The translations under genes and the position numbers were made by a program. Below the pieces are notes generated by a model. That model was not told the DNA's origin and made no database searches. It worked only from the letters and a program-made list of their open reading frames with translations. Below are positions 7,540-17,396 of a DNA stretch of 64,000 nt, in pieces (position 1 is the stretch's first letter; every line of letters starts with the position of its first letter). Where the stretch lies: positions 124,001-188,000 of the forward strand of contig NZ_CP062165.1 in assembly GCF_014844075.1 (NCBI RefSeq), read 5' to 3'. The stretch is from Paenibacillus sp. JNUCC-31 (GTDB taxonomy: Bacteria > Bacillota > Bacilli > Paenibacillales > Paenibacillaceae).

Positions 7540-10500
7540 TTAAATTTGGGACCCGTACTGTATCAAAAGCTCCGCATGTTCTTGAGCTAATCCCTTGCCA
7601 ATCTTGGCTTGTACTTGATGGATAAATCCATTGATTGCACCCTTCTTTCCTCCCTCATTGCCCGCTTCATCGGCTCTTTGTACTTTGGTCCATTGTTCCT
7701 TTAGTCTATCACCCAGCTCTTGATCATTAGGAAGGAACTTGTCGATAAGTCCTGCCATACCTTTATAGGTAAGGATCACCTCGTAAGTAAAAGATGAATT
7801 TGTCGTGTTCCCAGCGATATCTTGAGCGGAAGCATGGATCAAATGCACCCCAACACCCTTCATATAGGCGGGGCTATCAGCAAGCACAACATCACAATCA
7901 CTTTTAGCTACACCTGATAAGGCATCCTGAGCAGAGCATTCGATCCGAACGTCCTCATCCAGCTCGTAGACGGATTTTCCTGAAAATTCGATGATAGGAG
8001 CCGTTTTGTCTATCTTGACTTCGGTAGTAGAGGGTACCCCGGGAACACCATAAGCCGATGCTGACCAATAAGTTACGGACGTTATTCCTTCTTCGCTTAC
8101 GGTAAACTCAGTGGTACCGCCTTCGGTCTCTCGCTGATTCATTTCCTCAGCCCCCGTAGCTTCGAAGAAGATGGAGCTTGCTCCTTCCGAGTTTAACGCA
8201 ATCGAAACATCTTCATGGTGCCAACCCTGCTCATTTGCCTGCGGATTAAACGTAACTTCAGTTAAGGGAGCCGTATTATCTTTAACCGTTACGGAAAAAT
8301 CGTCATAGAAAGCTGTTGAAATATTATAGCGGCTAGTTACTGCGATCAGTCTGGCATAAGCCGTTCCTTCCGGTGCCGTACCGCGGAGGGTTACTTTTTG
8401 CCATTGGTGAAGTCGCGATTCATCCAGATGAGTTTCCAAGGTAGACAAACTCTGCCCTTCCGCATTATAGAATCTAAACATAAATCCGGGTTGGCCTGAT
8501 TCAATATAAATTTGGGTACTTGCGGTATACTCTCCCCCAGGCGATAATGCGATTGGGTCACTTTGTACTGCGACGGAGGCAGTGCGGATAAGATCCGTCG
8601 TTTTCAGGCTATAATCACCTGCATAACTCTTGTTGCTGCTCCGCTCGAAATAAACATCCCCACTTGTCGCAAACAGTGAAGTCCAGCCCGGCAGCTTTCC
8701 GCTCTCTTCCGGCTGCTCCAATCCGGCATTATTTACCGGCAAAGGAAGCCCAGGCGGTTCGGGCACAATCTCTCCATCGATGTTGATTCTATACAGAACC
8801 GTATTCGTTGCTAGATCTGTGAAATACAGATTCCCATCCATGCCAAGATCAAATCTCGATGCATCCGTTAATGTTCTGAAATCCAGCGTTTCCGGATCAA
8901 TCACCGTCAGCTTGTTGTTGAACAGTACATACAAAAGTCCGTCTTCCGACCAACGCATTGGATGATGATGCCACTGGGTGTAATAGAGCTTCGGATAAAT
9001 CTTTTTATATTTTACAAGTTGGTACGTGTCCGGATCGATTGCAAATATATATTCATAGGATGCTCCCCAGATCAATCCATCCGGTCCGAGAGACAGGTCC
9101 CCAATGAAAATCGGATCGACAAGTTCGGGAATATCCAGCGTAAACTCCGTCATTTTTTGCTCATTTTGAACATCCCACACAAAAATTTTGGCCTGCTGCT
9201 CGCTTGGCGTGGAGCCCAGTCCTCCTCTAATGGTCGTAGATCCAAAAACCTTCCCGTCTACATAAGCGGTACTAAGCACACTCTGATTCTGAACCACGTT
9301 TCGATGGACTTTGGTTTCACCTGTAACGGTATCATGAACTGTAAGCGATCCTCCCAACGTCCCGTATCCAGAGATGGTCGAAATAAACAGTTTACCGTCT
9401 CCTTCAGACATATGCACAAGCCGTTCCTGATCGTTCCCGAGTACATCGAGACGCTGCGGATTCGTACTTCCCGGTTCTTGATTCAGATCATAAACGTACA
9501 AGCCACCTTCCGGGTAGACTCCCATATAAACTTTGTTTCCAATCGGGTATACACTGTCCGCTTGACCAATGCTGAAAGGTTTTGTCGTCATGGTCTCTAA
9601 GTCAACCAACGAAGATCTAGCTTGTGAACCTGTTGTTATCAGCTGTGTATCGGATACGCTTTGGAGACGATTGACGACTCCCGGCAATCCCGGGATAATC
9701 GGCGGCTGTACAATGACTTTTTGGGTATCGATATTGAGCATGGCTACTCCGCCGTCATATCGGACTGTAACGAGCGTTTTTCCCGGCAGCTCGGGATTGT
9801 TCTGAAACTCGACCCAATCCGCCCCTCTGACCCCACTCTCATAGGTCATGCCGGTTTCCTCTACCTGATGTGTCGCCAGGTCAAAGGTTTTCAGTTTTTT
9901 CTCGGACATATAATACAGCTTTCCATCCACAGAGTCAGCTGCGTGAAGACCGGTTACCTGCTGGAGCTCCACATCAAGCCAGGATCCTGTTGTAGTATCA
10001 TAGATGTAACCCTCACCCGGTACACCACTTCCATCCGTATAACGCGCGAACAAATAACGGTTATCGATTGTACTCAAATCGTATACTGTATCGTTTTTGA
10101 CGGTAAGCGAAGCAGCAATATTCGTTTTTTCACCTGTAGCCAAATCCACACGCACGATCTGTTCATGGGCTGTACCGGCATAAATATATCCCCCCTGGTA
10201 AGCAATGGAGCGGACATACTCCTGATCAAGTGCGCCAATAACGCGGCCATAATCCCTCACTTGCTTGGTCACAGGATCATACTGCCAAACTTTTCCGCCC
10301 GGATAAGTCCCCACGTACACCCTTCCCTGTTCATCCGTCGTGATGCTATTGGAGACAGACTGCCCTTCAAATTGGGCTACTTGCACGGCCTCGTGGGTAA
10401 CTGGCGAATACTCCCATAATCGTGCACCCGATCCTTCGGCCGCTATATAAAGCGTACCGTTCGGCGCAACGGTATGCGCCCATGAGCTTTCCGATGGCGC

Positions 10501-10794
10501 AAGAGAAACGGTCCGAAGCAATTTATACTCTTCGAGGTCAATCACATTCAGGAAGCCAGGCTTGCCTTTACTCGTGGCATACATGACTGGTTTTCCATCC
10601 TCATAGCCTACCGTTCCGTTAAAGACAGCAACCGTGTAATTGTTGGGAATAAGCAATTCTTCGGGGACGCTGAAGTTTTTTTGAGTAAGCCTGGATTCCT
10701 CTGCTTGGGCAGGAGCAGACTGCACGGGAAACATCACAATAACAAGTAAACAACTCATGAACATGGTGATCAGGTTGAAAAAAGGCTTTTTCAT
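7540..10794 (-). CDS. Large secreted beta-propeller protein with Ig-like and FIMAH-like C-terminal domains
   Basis: About 1084 residues, exported: MKKPFFN, a hydrophobic core MFMSCLLVIVMFPVQ and an AQA cleavage site. Residues 60-670 are repeats with a beta-propeller look (GTLYIAAEGSGARLWEYSP, GRVYVGTYPGGKVWQYDP, GGYIYAGTAHEQIVRVD). A carbohydrate-binding-like jelly roll follows (about 690-840), then OmpL47/Ig-like modules with NTAPLTEV and DKTAPIIEFSG, and a C-terminal helical FIMAH-like domain (AGLIDKFLPNDQELGDRLKEQW). Start at ATG 10794, behind GGGGAG. It is the last gene of the 7.5-18.4 kb operon. A role in binding or cleaving the polymer whose breakdown products are imported by the upstream transporter is inferred; lyase propellers exist, but no catalytic residues can be assigned. 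Confidence 0.8.
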   Translation of the reverse strand: MKKPFFNLITMFMSCLLVIVMFPVQSAPAQAEESRLTQKNFSVPEELLIPNNYTVAVFNGTVGYEDGKPVMYATSKGKPGFLNVIDLEEYKLLRTVSLAPSESSWAHTVAPNGTLYIAAEGSGARLWEYSPVTHEAVQVAQFEGQSVSNSITTDEQGRVYVGTYPGGKVWQYDPVTKQVRDYGRVIGALDQEYVRSIAYQGGYIYAGTAHEQIVRVDLATGEKTNIAASLTVKNDTVYDLSTIDNRYLFARYTDGSGVPGEGYIYDTTTGSWLDVELQQVTGLHAADSVDGKLYYMSEKKLKTFDLATHQVEETGMTYESGVRGADWVEFQNNPELPGKTLVTVRYDGGVAMLNIDTQKVIVQPPIIPGLPGVVNRLQSVSDTQLITTGSQARSSLVDLETMTTKPFSIGQADSVYPIGNKVYMGVYPEGGLYVYDLNQEPGSTNPQRLDVLGNDQERLVHMSEGDGKLFISTISGYGTLGGSLTVHDTVTGETKVHRNVVQNQSVLSTAYVDGKVFGSTTIRGGLGSTPSEQQAKIFVWDVQNEQKMTEFTLDIPELVDPIFIGDLSLGPDGLIWGASYEYIFAIDPDTYQLVKYKKIYPKLYYTQWHHHPMRWSEDGLLYVLFNNKLTVIDPETLDFRTLTDASRFDLGMDGNLYFTDLATNTVLYRINIDGEIVPEPPGLPLPVNNAGLEQPEESGKLPGWTSLFATSGDVYFERSSNKSYAGDYSLKTTDLIRTASVAVQSDPIALSPGGEYTASTQIYIESGQPGFMFRFYNAEGQSLSTLETHLDESRLHQWQKVTLRGTAPEGTAYARLIAVTSRYNISTAFYDDFSVTVKDNTAPLTEVTFNPQANEQGWHHEDVSIALNSEGASSIFFEATGAEEMNQRETEGGTTEFTVSEEGITSVTYWSASAYGVPGVPSTTEVKIDKTAPIIEFSGKSVYELDEDVRIECSAQDALSGVAKSDCDVVLADSPAYMKGVGVHLIHASAQDIAGNTTNSSFTYEVILTYKGMAGLIDKFLPNDQELGDRLKEQWTKVQRADEAGNEGGKKGAINGFIHQVQAKIGKGLAQEHAELLIQYGSQI

Positions 10795-10818
10795 CACACA
10801 TCTCCCCTTCTTCATGCA

Positions 10819-11826
10819 TTAAAAATACTTGATCAACGTGGCTAGTGCCCCTTGAGCCGAATCGGATTGATAATTTCCGTATGCTTCAGCTGCTTCATCC
10901 AAGGCAAACATATGCGTGATAGCAGGACTTATTGCAATTCGCTTATCAGCAAGCAACCTGACGTATTCGTCCATATTTCTTCCTTCCGTCCACCGTACGA
11001 AACCGATGGGATAATCCTGATTGTCCTGCTCGTACTGCATATCGTACCTTCCCGGCCCGCCCGCTCTCGAGATAAGGACCTGGGCTTCTTTGCGAAACAT
11101 CAGATCTCTTGAAAACGCCATGGACAAATCACCAACGATCACGACTTTTCCCCGGTCACGAAGCCACTCAAGTGACTTGTTAATCAGCATTTCTCCAGAT
11201 CCGCCAGCACATAAGAGGATGGAATCAAATCCGAATCCCCCCGTTTCGTGCATCACAAAACGCTCCACTTCCTCTTCTCTTGAAAAGCTTGCTTGAATGC
11301 CCATCTGCTCCTGAAGCAGCTGAACCCGTGCTTCGCTCAGATCGTATGCAGCCGTGTGACAAGCACCAGCAGCGGCGATTTGGGCCACAAGATTACCGAG
11401 AATTCCCAGTCCAACGACAAGTACCTTGTCCCCGAACCTCACGTCGGCTGTACGCAGCGCATGTATAGCAATGGCACCAAGCCCGGTAAATGCAGCCTCC
11501 TCTGGTTTGACATGTTGAGGTACTTTGGTTACCAGATTGGTCGGTACCGAAATGACTTCAGCATGCCTTACATAAGGCACACCATAACAAGCCACTCGGT
11601 CTCCCGGAAGAAGTTCTCTGACTTCACTTCCCGTTTTTTCCACAATCCCAACAGCACTATAGCCAAGGTATACCGGAGATACGCCTGATCTCTTAATCGC
11701 ACTCATTTCCGTACCAGGACTAATGCCCGAATATTCGGTTCTTACTTGGACATGTCGTTTGTTCAGTTCGGGTATATCCGCTTCCAGTATCGTGACCTTT
11801 CCTTCCTTCGCAGCAACAGTTTTCAT
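10819..11826 (-). CDS. MDR-superfamily dehydrogenase (bi-domain oxidoreductase/BchC-like)
   Basis: A 335-residue medium-chain dehydrogenase/reductase. The N-terminal GroES-like part reads VRTEYSGISPGTEMSAIKRSG, the form seen in BchC-like and sugar-operon dehydrogenases without the classical zinc Cys-His pair; the nucleotide-binding part contains VLVVGLGILGNLVAQ. It should oxidise or reduce a sugar or sugar-alcohol hydroxyl with NAD(P). The start ATG at 11826 is preceded by GAAGGAGGAG. It lies 26 nt after the permease gene and 24 nt before the propeller gene, firmly inside the operon. The substrate is presumably the imported sugar derivative (inference). Confidence 0.82.
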   Translation of the reverse strand: MKTVAAKEGKVTILEADIPELNKRHVQVRTEYSGISPGTEMSAIKRSGVSPVYLGYSAVGIVEKTGSEVRELLPGDRVACYGVPYVRHAEVISVPTNLVTKVPQHVKPEEAAFTGLGAIAIHALRTADVRFGDKVLVVGLGILGNLVAQIAAAGACHTAAYDLSEARVQLLQEQMGIQASFSREEEVERFVMHETGGFGFDSILLCAGGSGEMLINKSLEWLRDRGKVVIVGDLSMAFSRDLMFRKEAQVLISRAGGPGRYDMQYEQDNQDYPIGFVRWTEGRNMDEYVRLLADKRIAISPAITHMFALDEAAEAYGNYQSDSAQGALATLIKYF

Positions 11827-11852
11827 TCGATACGGCTCCTCCTTCAGTCGAT

Positions 11853-12716
11853 TTAGCCTTTTTCCGAACCGAGCATCACCCCTTTAGCGAAATACTTCTG
11901 AGCAAACGGATAGATGAGCAAAACGGGGATCATGGAAAGTACGATGGTTGCATTTTTAATCGACTGTGGGGCAAGGGCCGAACGATCCACAAGTCCCGCG
12001 TCGTTTTCTGCGCTGTAGATTAACATATCCCGCAGCACGACCTGCAAAGGATATTTATTCGGATCGTTCAAGTAAATCAGCGGTAGGAAAAAACTGTTCC
12101 AGTGACCCATGAAATAAAAAAGTCCGATAGAAGCAAGCGCAGGCTTGGATAAGGGAATGACAATGTTGAACAGAATCCGGTAATCGGAAGCTCCGTCGAT
12201 CAGGGCCGCTTCGCGTATTTGGGAAGACATGTTTTCGTAAAAGCTTTTTAGAATAATCAGTTCCATTGTCCAGATGGCATTGGGAAGTACGAGTGCCCAA
12301 ACCGAATCCGTTAACCCGAGCTGCTGCACGACTACATAAGTGGGAATAATGCCGGGATTCAAAAACATGGTAAGGACAATGGTCAACATAAAAAACTTGC
12401 GTCCGAAAAATCCTTTTTGGGACAAAGGATACGCGGCAACAGCCGTAAACAGTAAATTCACAAACGTGCCGAATGCCGTATAAAAAATAGAATTCAGGTA
12501 GGCTCTTGGAATCGTGTCATTTTTAAGCACCTCGACATAAGCCTCAAGGTTCAGTCCTTTCGGAAAAAGAAACACCTTACCTTGAACGACCGCAGCTGTA
12601 TCGCTTAAAGAAACGGCCGTAATGTACACGATGGGATAGAGTGTCGCTACAGCAATAAGACAGAGGATCAGCGAATTCATGACACCAAAAACAGATATTT
12701 TGCGCTCACCTACCAT
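11853..12716 (-). CDS. Carbohydrate ABC transporter permease, LplC-like
   Basis: A 287-residue inner-membrane permease with six hydrophobic helices. The EAA loop that contacts the ATPase is seen as EAALIDGASDYRILFNIVIP. The C-terminal YPFAQKYFAKGVMLGSEKG is the ending typical of the LplC/YtcP branch. GGGAGG lies 9 nt before the ATG. It overlaps the preceding permease gene by 7 nt, so the two are translationally coupled and form a heterodimeric channel. As usual for this group there is no ATPase gene nearby; a shared MsmX-type ATPase encoded elsewhere is expected. Confidence 0.92.
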   Translation of the reverse strand: MVGERKISVFGVMNSLILCLIAVATLYPIVYITAVSLSDTAAVVQGKVFLFPKGLNLEAYVEVLKNDTIPRAYLNSIFYTAFGTFVNLLFTAVAAYPLSQKGFFGRKFFMLTIVLTMFLNPGIIPTYVVVQQLGLTDSVWALVLPNAIWTMELIILKSFYENMSSQIREAALIDGASDYRILFNIVIPLSKPALASIGLFYFMGHWNSFFLPLIYLNDPNKYPLQVVLRDMLIYSAENDAGLVDRSALAPQSIKNATIVLSMIPVLLIYPFAQKYFAKGVMLGSEKG

Positions 12717-13687
12717 AAGCCATTACCTCCCAGCCGTTTGCTGATCGCATTGGCGGACAGCAGCATCACCATTGCCACGAGCGCTTCAAATAGCCCTACC
12801 GCAGCTGCATAACTGTAATTGGATTCAAGTAGTCCTTTGCGGTATACATACGTTGAGAATACGTCCGCAACGTCATAGGTCATCGGATTATAGAGCAGCA
12901 GTACTTTCTCATAACCGACGCGAATCATGGAGCCAGTTTTCAAGATAAACATGATAAGCATTGTGGGAAACAATCCAGGAAGTGTAATATGGCGGATCAT
13001 ATGGAAACGACTGGCGCCGTCCACCTTGGCCGCTTCATAAAGCGTAGGACTGATCCCCGCAATGGCTGCCAAATAAATAATCGATTCATATCCTGCGTTC
13101 GCCCATATTTCCGAAATAACATAGATCGGACGGAACCAACCCGGATCAATGAGAAAGTATTTTTTCTCAAAACCAAGCGCAGCCAGAAATTGATTCAAAA
13201 TACCATGGTTTGGGGAGAGAAAATCGATAATCATGCTGCTGATAATGACCACGGACAAAAATGCCGGCAAATAACTGAAGGTTTGAACCGATTTTTTGAA
13301 CCATTGGGTTCGGACTTCGTTCAGCAGAAGGGCAAGCATGATGGGAAAAGGAAAACCGAAAATAAGCGTATATAACCCCAAGAGCAGCGTGTTCCGGAAA
13401 AGCAACCAGAAGTCTTGGTTCGTAAAAAACTTAATGAAATGCTCCAATCCCACCCATTCACTGCCAAGCACTCCTGTAAACACACTGTAGTCTTTGAAGG
13501 CAATAATCAGTCCATAAAGGGGCCCGTAACGAAAGATGACATAAAATAGGATGCAAGGAAGAAACAGCAGAAGCAGCTGCCTATCGCGCTTGATATGATT
13601 CCAAGTCTGTTTAAGCCGGCTTCTGAAGCTCTTCTTTGGCACTTCTTTATGGTAAGCTACCGAATGTTCCGTACCGATGTCTGCCAT
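12710..13687 (-). CDS. Carbohydrate ABC transporter permease, LplB-like
   Basis: About 325 residues, six membrane helices, LplB/YtcP type: LFLPCILFYVIFRYGPLYG at the first helix, GLIIAFKDYSVF after it, and EAAKVDGASRFHMIRHITLP as the EAA loop. Start placed at ATG 13687 behind GGAGG (spacing about 10); the frame from 13735 adds 16 residues of doubtful reality. It follows the solute-binding lipoprotein gene by 84 nt and overlaps the second permease. Together they would import a mono- or oligosaccharide, related family members handling uronate-rich or plant cell-wall oligosaccharides. Confidence 0.92.
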   Translation of the reverse strand: MADIGTEHSVAYHKEVPKKSFRSRLKQTWNHIKRDRQLLLLFLPCILFYVIFRYGPLYGLIIAFKDYSVFTGVLGSEWVGLEHFIKFFTNQDFWLLFRNTLLLGLYTLIFGFPFPIMLALLLNEVRTQWFKKSVQTFSYLPAFLSVVIISSMIIDFLSPNHGILNQFLAALGFEKKYFLIDPGWFRPIYVISEIWANAGYESIIYLAAIAGISPTLYEAAKVDGASRFHMIRHITLPGLFPTMLIMFILKTGSMIRVGYEKVLLLYNPMTYDVADVFSTYVYRKGLLESNYSYAAAVGLFEALVAMVMLLSANAISKRLGGNGLW

Positions 13688-13770
13688 ACGATTATCGCCT
13701 CCAATACCTTTTTCCCTAAGGAGGGAACGTTCCAATCATCGCCCCCTCCAGTTCAATGTCTTAAACTCGT

Positions 13771-15360
13771 TTATTTGGATTCATCGTATCTTTTTTGAGC
13801 TTCATTATAGATTGCCATCAGTTCCTCCACACCGCCTTTGCTAATTTGGCCTCTGAAATTCTCCCACTCGGCATCTCCGTAGCCTGCGTCAAGAATATAT
13901 TTGGAGTTGAATTCTTCAGCTGATTTTTGCAGTGATGTCTGCAGCTCGGCAATCTTGGAAGTTTCTTCGTCTGTAAAATTAAGTATCGGATCAAGGGGTT
14001 CGAAACGATCCTCATTCACGATTTTATCCTGCGCCTCCTGCTCTTTCTCCGAAAAACGATAATATATGCTTCGATGGTCCGGTCTTAGGTATGCTCCTTC
14101 GAGCCACATGGCATAACGATCCTCAAGCACGGTTATATCCACAAGGGGAAGATCCTTTAGTTCCGGGTACACCGGAAATCCGTCCTCGCCCCATTCGAAG
14201 TTAAGCGCTTCCACTCCGATAGTCATCAACTCACTCCCGGATGGACTGGTCAGATAATCGAGCAGTTTAAGCGAGGTTTCTGTATTTTTGTTCTTGGCAA
14301 CGGCAACGCTGAAATCTGAAACCTCGGGCAGGGTTCTGATATTGCCGGTCGGTCCCACGGGATTGGCATACCTGAGGTCATAGTCAGGATTTTGCTCTTT
14401 GATCTGGTTGTAAAAGAGGTCCAGGCGTCCAATCCAGTCAAACGTGACAAACGATTTGTCTGTCGTCATCTTGGTCGTCCAGGAATCCTGCGTATCCGTC
14501 AAAAATTCTGGATCGAGCAGTTTTTCATTGTACAGTTTCTTCATGAAATCGAGCATGTCCTTATGCTCTTGTTGAACTGCGGCGTACTTCCATGTGCCAT
14601 CTTTTTCATCGTAATAGGCTGGGTACTGATCCGTATTGCCGAGCCCCCAGCCGAAGGCCCAATCTCTGAAGATATTAGCCAAGCTTTTGGATGCATAGGG
14701 GTAAGAATCGGGATAAGCTTCTTTTACTTTTTTCAGAGCTTCATAAAACTCGTTCGTGTTCGTCCACTCCTTGATACCAAGCTCATCAAAGATATCCTTC
14801 CTGAACATGAATCCGTGATTGACTTTGCGATTGAGATTGTAAATGGGCCAGGTATATATATTTCCGGCTTCATCACCGAAAGATTTGATGACCCAGTCGT
14901 TTTCTTCCATATATAGCTTTTTGAAGTTAGGGAGCTGATCCGCGTATTCATTGATGGCAACTACACCGTTTTGTTTGCCGATTTTCTTGAGTTCGGCCGG
15001 TTTTAGCCCTGTAAAAATGTCCGGCAGCTTACCGGATGCCACAATGACTTTTAATTTATCCTGGTAGGTTTGTGGGGAATACGTTTGGAAGTTAACTTTA
15101 ATACCGGTCCGTTTTTCAATCTCCTGGACAACCAGTTTGTTCGGGCCAAGGTCTTTTGCATTGCTTGGCAGCATGTACGTGATGGTAGTCGGCTCATCAA
15201 CAAGAGGCAAAATGAGACCCCCTGTATCACCGTACTGTCCGGGTTCCTGGGGCGGTAGGGCGGTCGAACCGCCTTTGTCCGTACCCTTGCTGCATGCGGC
15301 AAGGATTGAGGTTAACAGTGTGATCGCAAGTAGCATGGAAATCCTCTTTTTCAGTTTCAT
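13771..15360 (-). CDS. Extracellular sugar-binding lipoprotein, LplA-like
   Basis: A solute-binding protein of about 529 residues anchored to the outer face of the membrane. The signal peptide ends in the lipobox LAACSKGTDKGG, with Cys as lipidation site. The mature part starts with a short linker and VDEPTTITYMLPSNAKDLG, and FVTFDWIGRLDLFY lies in the hinge half typical of large LplA-type binders. GGAGG lies 8 nt before ATG 15360; a TTG at 15363 is less likely. It is encoded just upstream of the two permeases. Its length and type match binders of oligosaccharides, but the ligand is not evident. Confidence 0.92.
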   Translation of the reverse strand: MKLKKRISMLLAITLLTSILAACSKGTDKGGSTALPPQEPGQYGDTGGLILPLVDEPTTITYMLPSNAKDLGPNKLVVQEIEKRTGIKVNFQTYSPQTYQDKLKVIVASGKLPDIFTGLKPAELKKIGKQNGVVAINEYADQLPNFKKLYMEENDWVIKSFGDEAGNIYTWPIYNLNRKVNHGFMFRKDIFDELGIKEWTNTNEFYEALKKVKEAYPDSYPYASKSLANIFRDWAFGWGLGNTDQYPAYYDEKDGTWKYAAVQQEHKDMLDFMKKLYNEKLLDPEFLTDTQDSWTTKMTTDKSFVTFDWIGRLDLFYNQIKEQNPDYDLRYANPVGPTGNIRTLPEVSDFSVAVAKNKNTETSLKLLDYLTSPSGSELMTIGVEALNFEWGEDGFPVYPELKDLPLVDITVLEDRYAMWLEGAYLRPDHRSIYYRFSEKEQEAQDKIVNEDRFEPLDPILNFTDEETSKIAELQTSLQKSAEEFNSKYILDAGYGDAEWENFRGQISKGGVEELMAIYNEAQKRYDESK

Positions 15361-15429
15361 CAAACATTCCTCCTTCAGATAGGTGGATCTGATTCACTAG
15401 AGCAAGGAGTCAACACGTATAAGGTTTGA

Positions 15430-16302
15430 TCACATTTCCATGAGGATGTTGCATTTTTGTAGTCGACTTTGCTCTGCACATTCCAAAAACCGGATGACTT
15501 CCAGCGTTTCAGAGGGATGTACGGTGCACACGCCGTTTTTTAACCAATTCATGACCGACTTCAGGAGCTCTTTGTAGCTCGGTTCAAGCGGGATATGCCG
15601 GGTAGCGTTTCTGGTGTGTAAGGTTATTCCAAAAGTCTCTGGGCCATTTCGCATTCCGCGGATTGTTCCGATCCTCCCCTCTATCCAGGTTCCAGTAATG
15701 AGATCGCCGTGATCTGTAGAAACGGCGGTCACTTCCCTGCATCCAGGGCCCATGATTTGAACGAGTAGTTCAGCCGAATGGATGCCATACCAAAAATAAT
15801 GTCCCTGCGTAGATTCGATGTGCATCGGTCCGTACACGTCCGCCCCCAAGATGTCTCCTCTTATGCATTCAGGCAGGGCTTCGGCATAACGCAAGCTTGA
15901 AGCACTCATTAAAGGGATTTGAAACTCTACTGCGAGTCTCATGATTTCACCTGCGTCTGCTGAAGACAAAGCAAAAGGTTTATCGATAAATACGGGTTTC
16001 CGGTAAGAACAGATTGCCTTGAACTGATTCAGATGCATCCTTCCATCGGCACTCAAGATAAGAATGGCATCAGTGCTTTCTGCAACTTGCTGCATCGTAG
16101 GCATCAATCTCACGCCGTATTCTTTCGTCATCCGGCGGGCAAACGTGTCTACACGGGTGATGCTGAGTGGAAAATCCGGAGATCCGCCCGCATATGCAGC
16201 CGTCACAGTCACATTTGCAAAAAGAGTCTCCTGACTTTCGTGAAAAATACGGGTGAATGCCAGGGCGTGAGAGCTGTCAAGGCCGATGATTCCGATGTTC
16301 AT
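15430..16302 (-). CDS. Gfo/Idh/MocA-family oxidoreductase, short form
   Basis: A 290-residue NAD(P)-dependent oxidoreductase of the glucose-fructose oxidoreductase/inositol dehydrogenase family. The Rossmann start MNIGIIGLDSSHALAF is unusual: the GxGxxG turn is replaced by G-L-D-S-S-H. The family's xKP signature is present as VFIDKPFALS (Lys108). A possible catalytic His lies in GIHSAELLVQIMG. It is about 50 residues shorter than typical members. The start overlaps the stop of the aldolase gene by 4 nt (ATGA), so translation is coupled. Likely oxidises a sugar hydroxyl in the pathway of this operon. Confidence 0.82.
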   Translation of the reverse strand: MNIGIIGLDSSHALAFTRIFHESQETLFANVTVTAAYAGGSPDFPLSITRVDTFARRMTKEYGVRLMPTMQQVAESTDAILILSADGRMHLNQFKAICSYRKPVFIDKPFALSSADAGEIMRLAVEFQIPLMSASSLRYAEALPECIRGDILGADVYGPMHIESTQGHYFWYGIHSAELLVQIMGPGCREVTAVSTDHGDLITGTWIEGRIGTIRGMRNGPETFGITLHTRNATRHIPLEPSYKELLKSVMNWLKNGVCTVHPSETLEVIRFLECAEQSRLQKCNILMEM

Positions 16303-17396
16303 GACTGGGAAAGCGAAGCAAGCCTAAGCCACTCATCCAGATGCTGCTTCACAAAATCATCGTCATTCAGGTGAGGATACTGGCGGTATACACGATCGAT
16401 TTCCTCTTTTTGCCCGTCGGATAAGGTCTCCTGCGGATTCAAGCACCAAATCCCTCTCATGAGTCCTTGCCTTCGAAGAACCTCGTGTATCCCCGGAATG
16501 CAGCCAGCAAACTGATGGGTAGGATCAAAAAAAGCGGCATTGGCATCTGTAATCTCCACGTTCCGCGTGAGCAAGTCCCGCGACAACGGAGATCCCTTTT
16601 GCTTGCGGATTCGTTTCACTTCTTCCAGCAGCTGGACCGCTTGATGTGTCCAGACAGCGAAGTGACCCAGCAGCCCGCCAACAATTTCTTTTTCCATGGT
16701 ACCTTCTTCCGTTTCAAACCGAAAAGTTGTAAGTAGATCCATCAGAATGTTGTCATCGTTCCCGGTGTACAATGCAATTTCATTGCGGCGGCTTGAGCAG
16801 CAAACCGCTCGGATAACATCAATCGTTTGATATCGGTTAAAAGGAGCTATTTTGATGGCGATCACATTATCAATTTCAGCAAAAGCCTGCCAAAAGTCGA
16901 AGCTCAGCCAGCGGCCACCGACAGAAAGTTGAAGATAAAATCCGATGACCGGCATCATTTCGGCTATTTTTTCCGTATGCCGAAGTAGGTCCTGCTCACT
17001 CCTATCATGGAGTCCACCCATACTCAGCAGCACCGCATCATATCCGAGGGCTTTACTAATCCGGGCTTCTTCCGTCGCCTGTTCACTATCTCCGCAAACG
17101 CCCGCCACCTTGATGAAGGGCTTTTGCAGGCGAGCTTGCTCCGTTTCCTCTGCGGCCAAGCGGAGCACCCGTTCATAGAGGTTAACCTTGGGATCCCGAA
17201 TCTCAAACTGGGTGGAATGGACACCAACCGCAATTCCGCCGACTCCTGATGCGATGTAGTACTTTGTCAGCACTCGCTGATAGACTTCATCCAGCTCTCT
17301 GCGTTCATTTAAGGCAAGCGGATGAGCAGGGATGACCAAACCTTCATGGAATGCAGCTGCCTGTTCCGGTGTAAGTGAAGCTTGATTTTTGTGCAT
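16299..17396 (-). CDS. DHDPS/NAL-family aldolase-like protein
   Basis: A 365-residue TIM-barrel protein of the dihydrodipicolinate synthase superfamily, which uses a Schiff-base lysine to cleave or form C-C bonds with pyruvate-like donors. The candidate lysine is Lys182 in NVIAIKIAPFNRYQ. The substrate-side loop is ASGVGGIAVGVHSTQFE in place of the usual GTTGE. About 70 extra C-terminal residues exceed the standard 290-300. The stop of the epimerase gene abuts its start and it overlaps the oxidoreductase start, so it is the second gene of the operon. Probably degrades a keto-deoxy sugar acid or similar; not a housekeeping DapA. Confidence 0.8.
   Translation of the reverse strand: MHKNQASLTPEQAAAFHEGLVIPAHPLALNERRELDEVYQRVLTKYYIASGVGGIAVGVHSTQFEIRDPKVNLYERVLRLAAEETEQARLQKPFIKVAGVCGDSEQATEEARISKALGYDAVLLSMGGLHDRSEQDLLRHTEKIAEMMPVIGFYLQLSVGGRWLSFDFWQAFAEIDNVIAIKIAPFNRYQTIDVIRAVCCSSRRNEIALYTGNDDNILMDLLTTFRFETEEGTMEKEIVGGLLGHFAVWTHQAVQLLEEVKRIRKQKGSPLSRDLLTRNVEITDANAAFFDPTHQFAGCIPGIHEVLRRQGLMRGIWCLNPQETLSDGQKEEIDRVYRQYPHLNDDDFVKQHLDEWLRLASLSQS

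Noticed and set aside
8962..10419. Long plus-strand frames of 212 and 252 codons
   Set aside because: They lie antisense inside the secreted propeller gene, lack ribosome binding sites and have no protein-like motifs; the minus-strand gene explains the openness.
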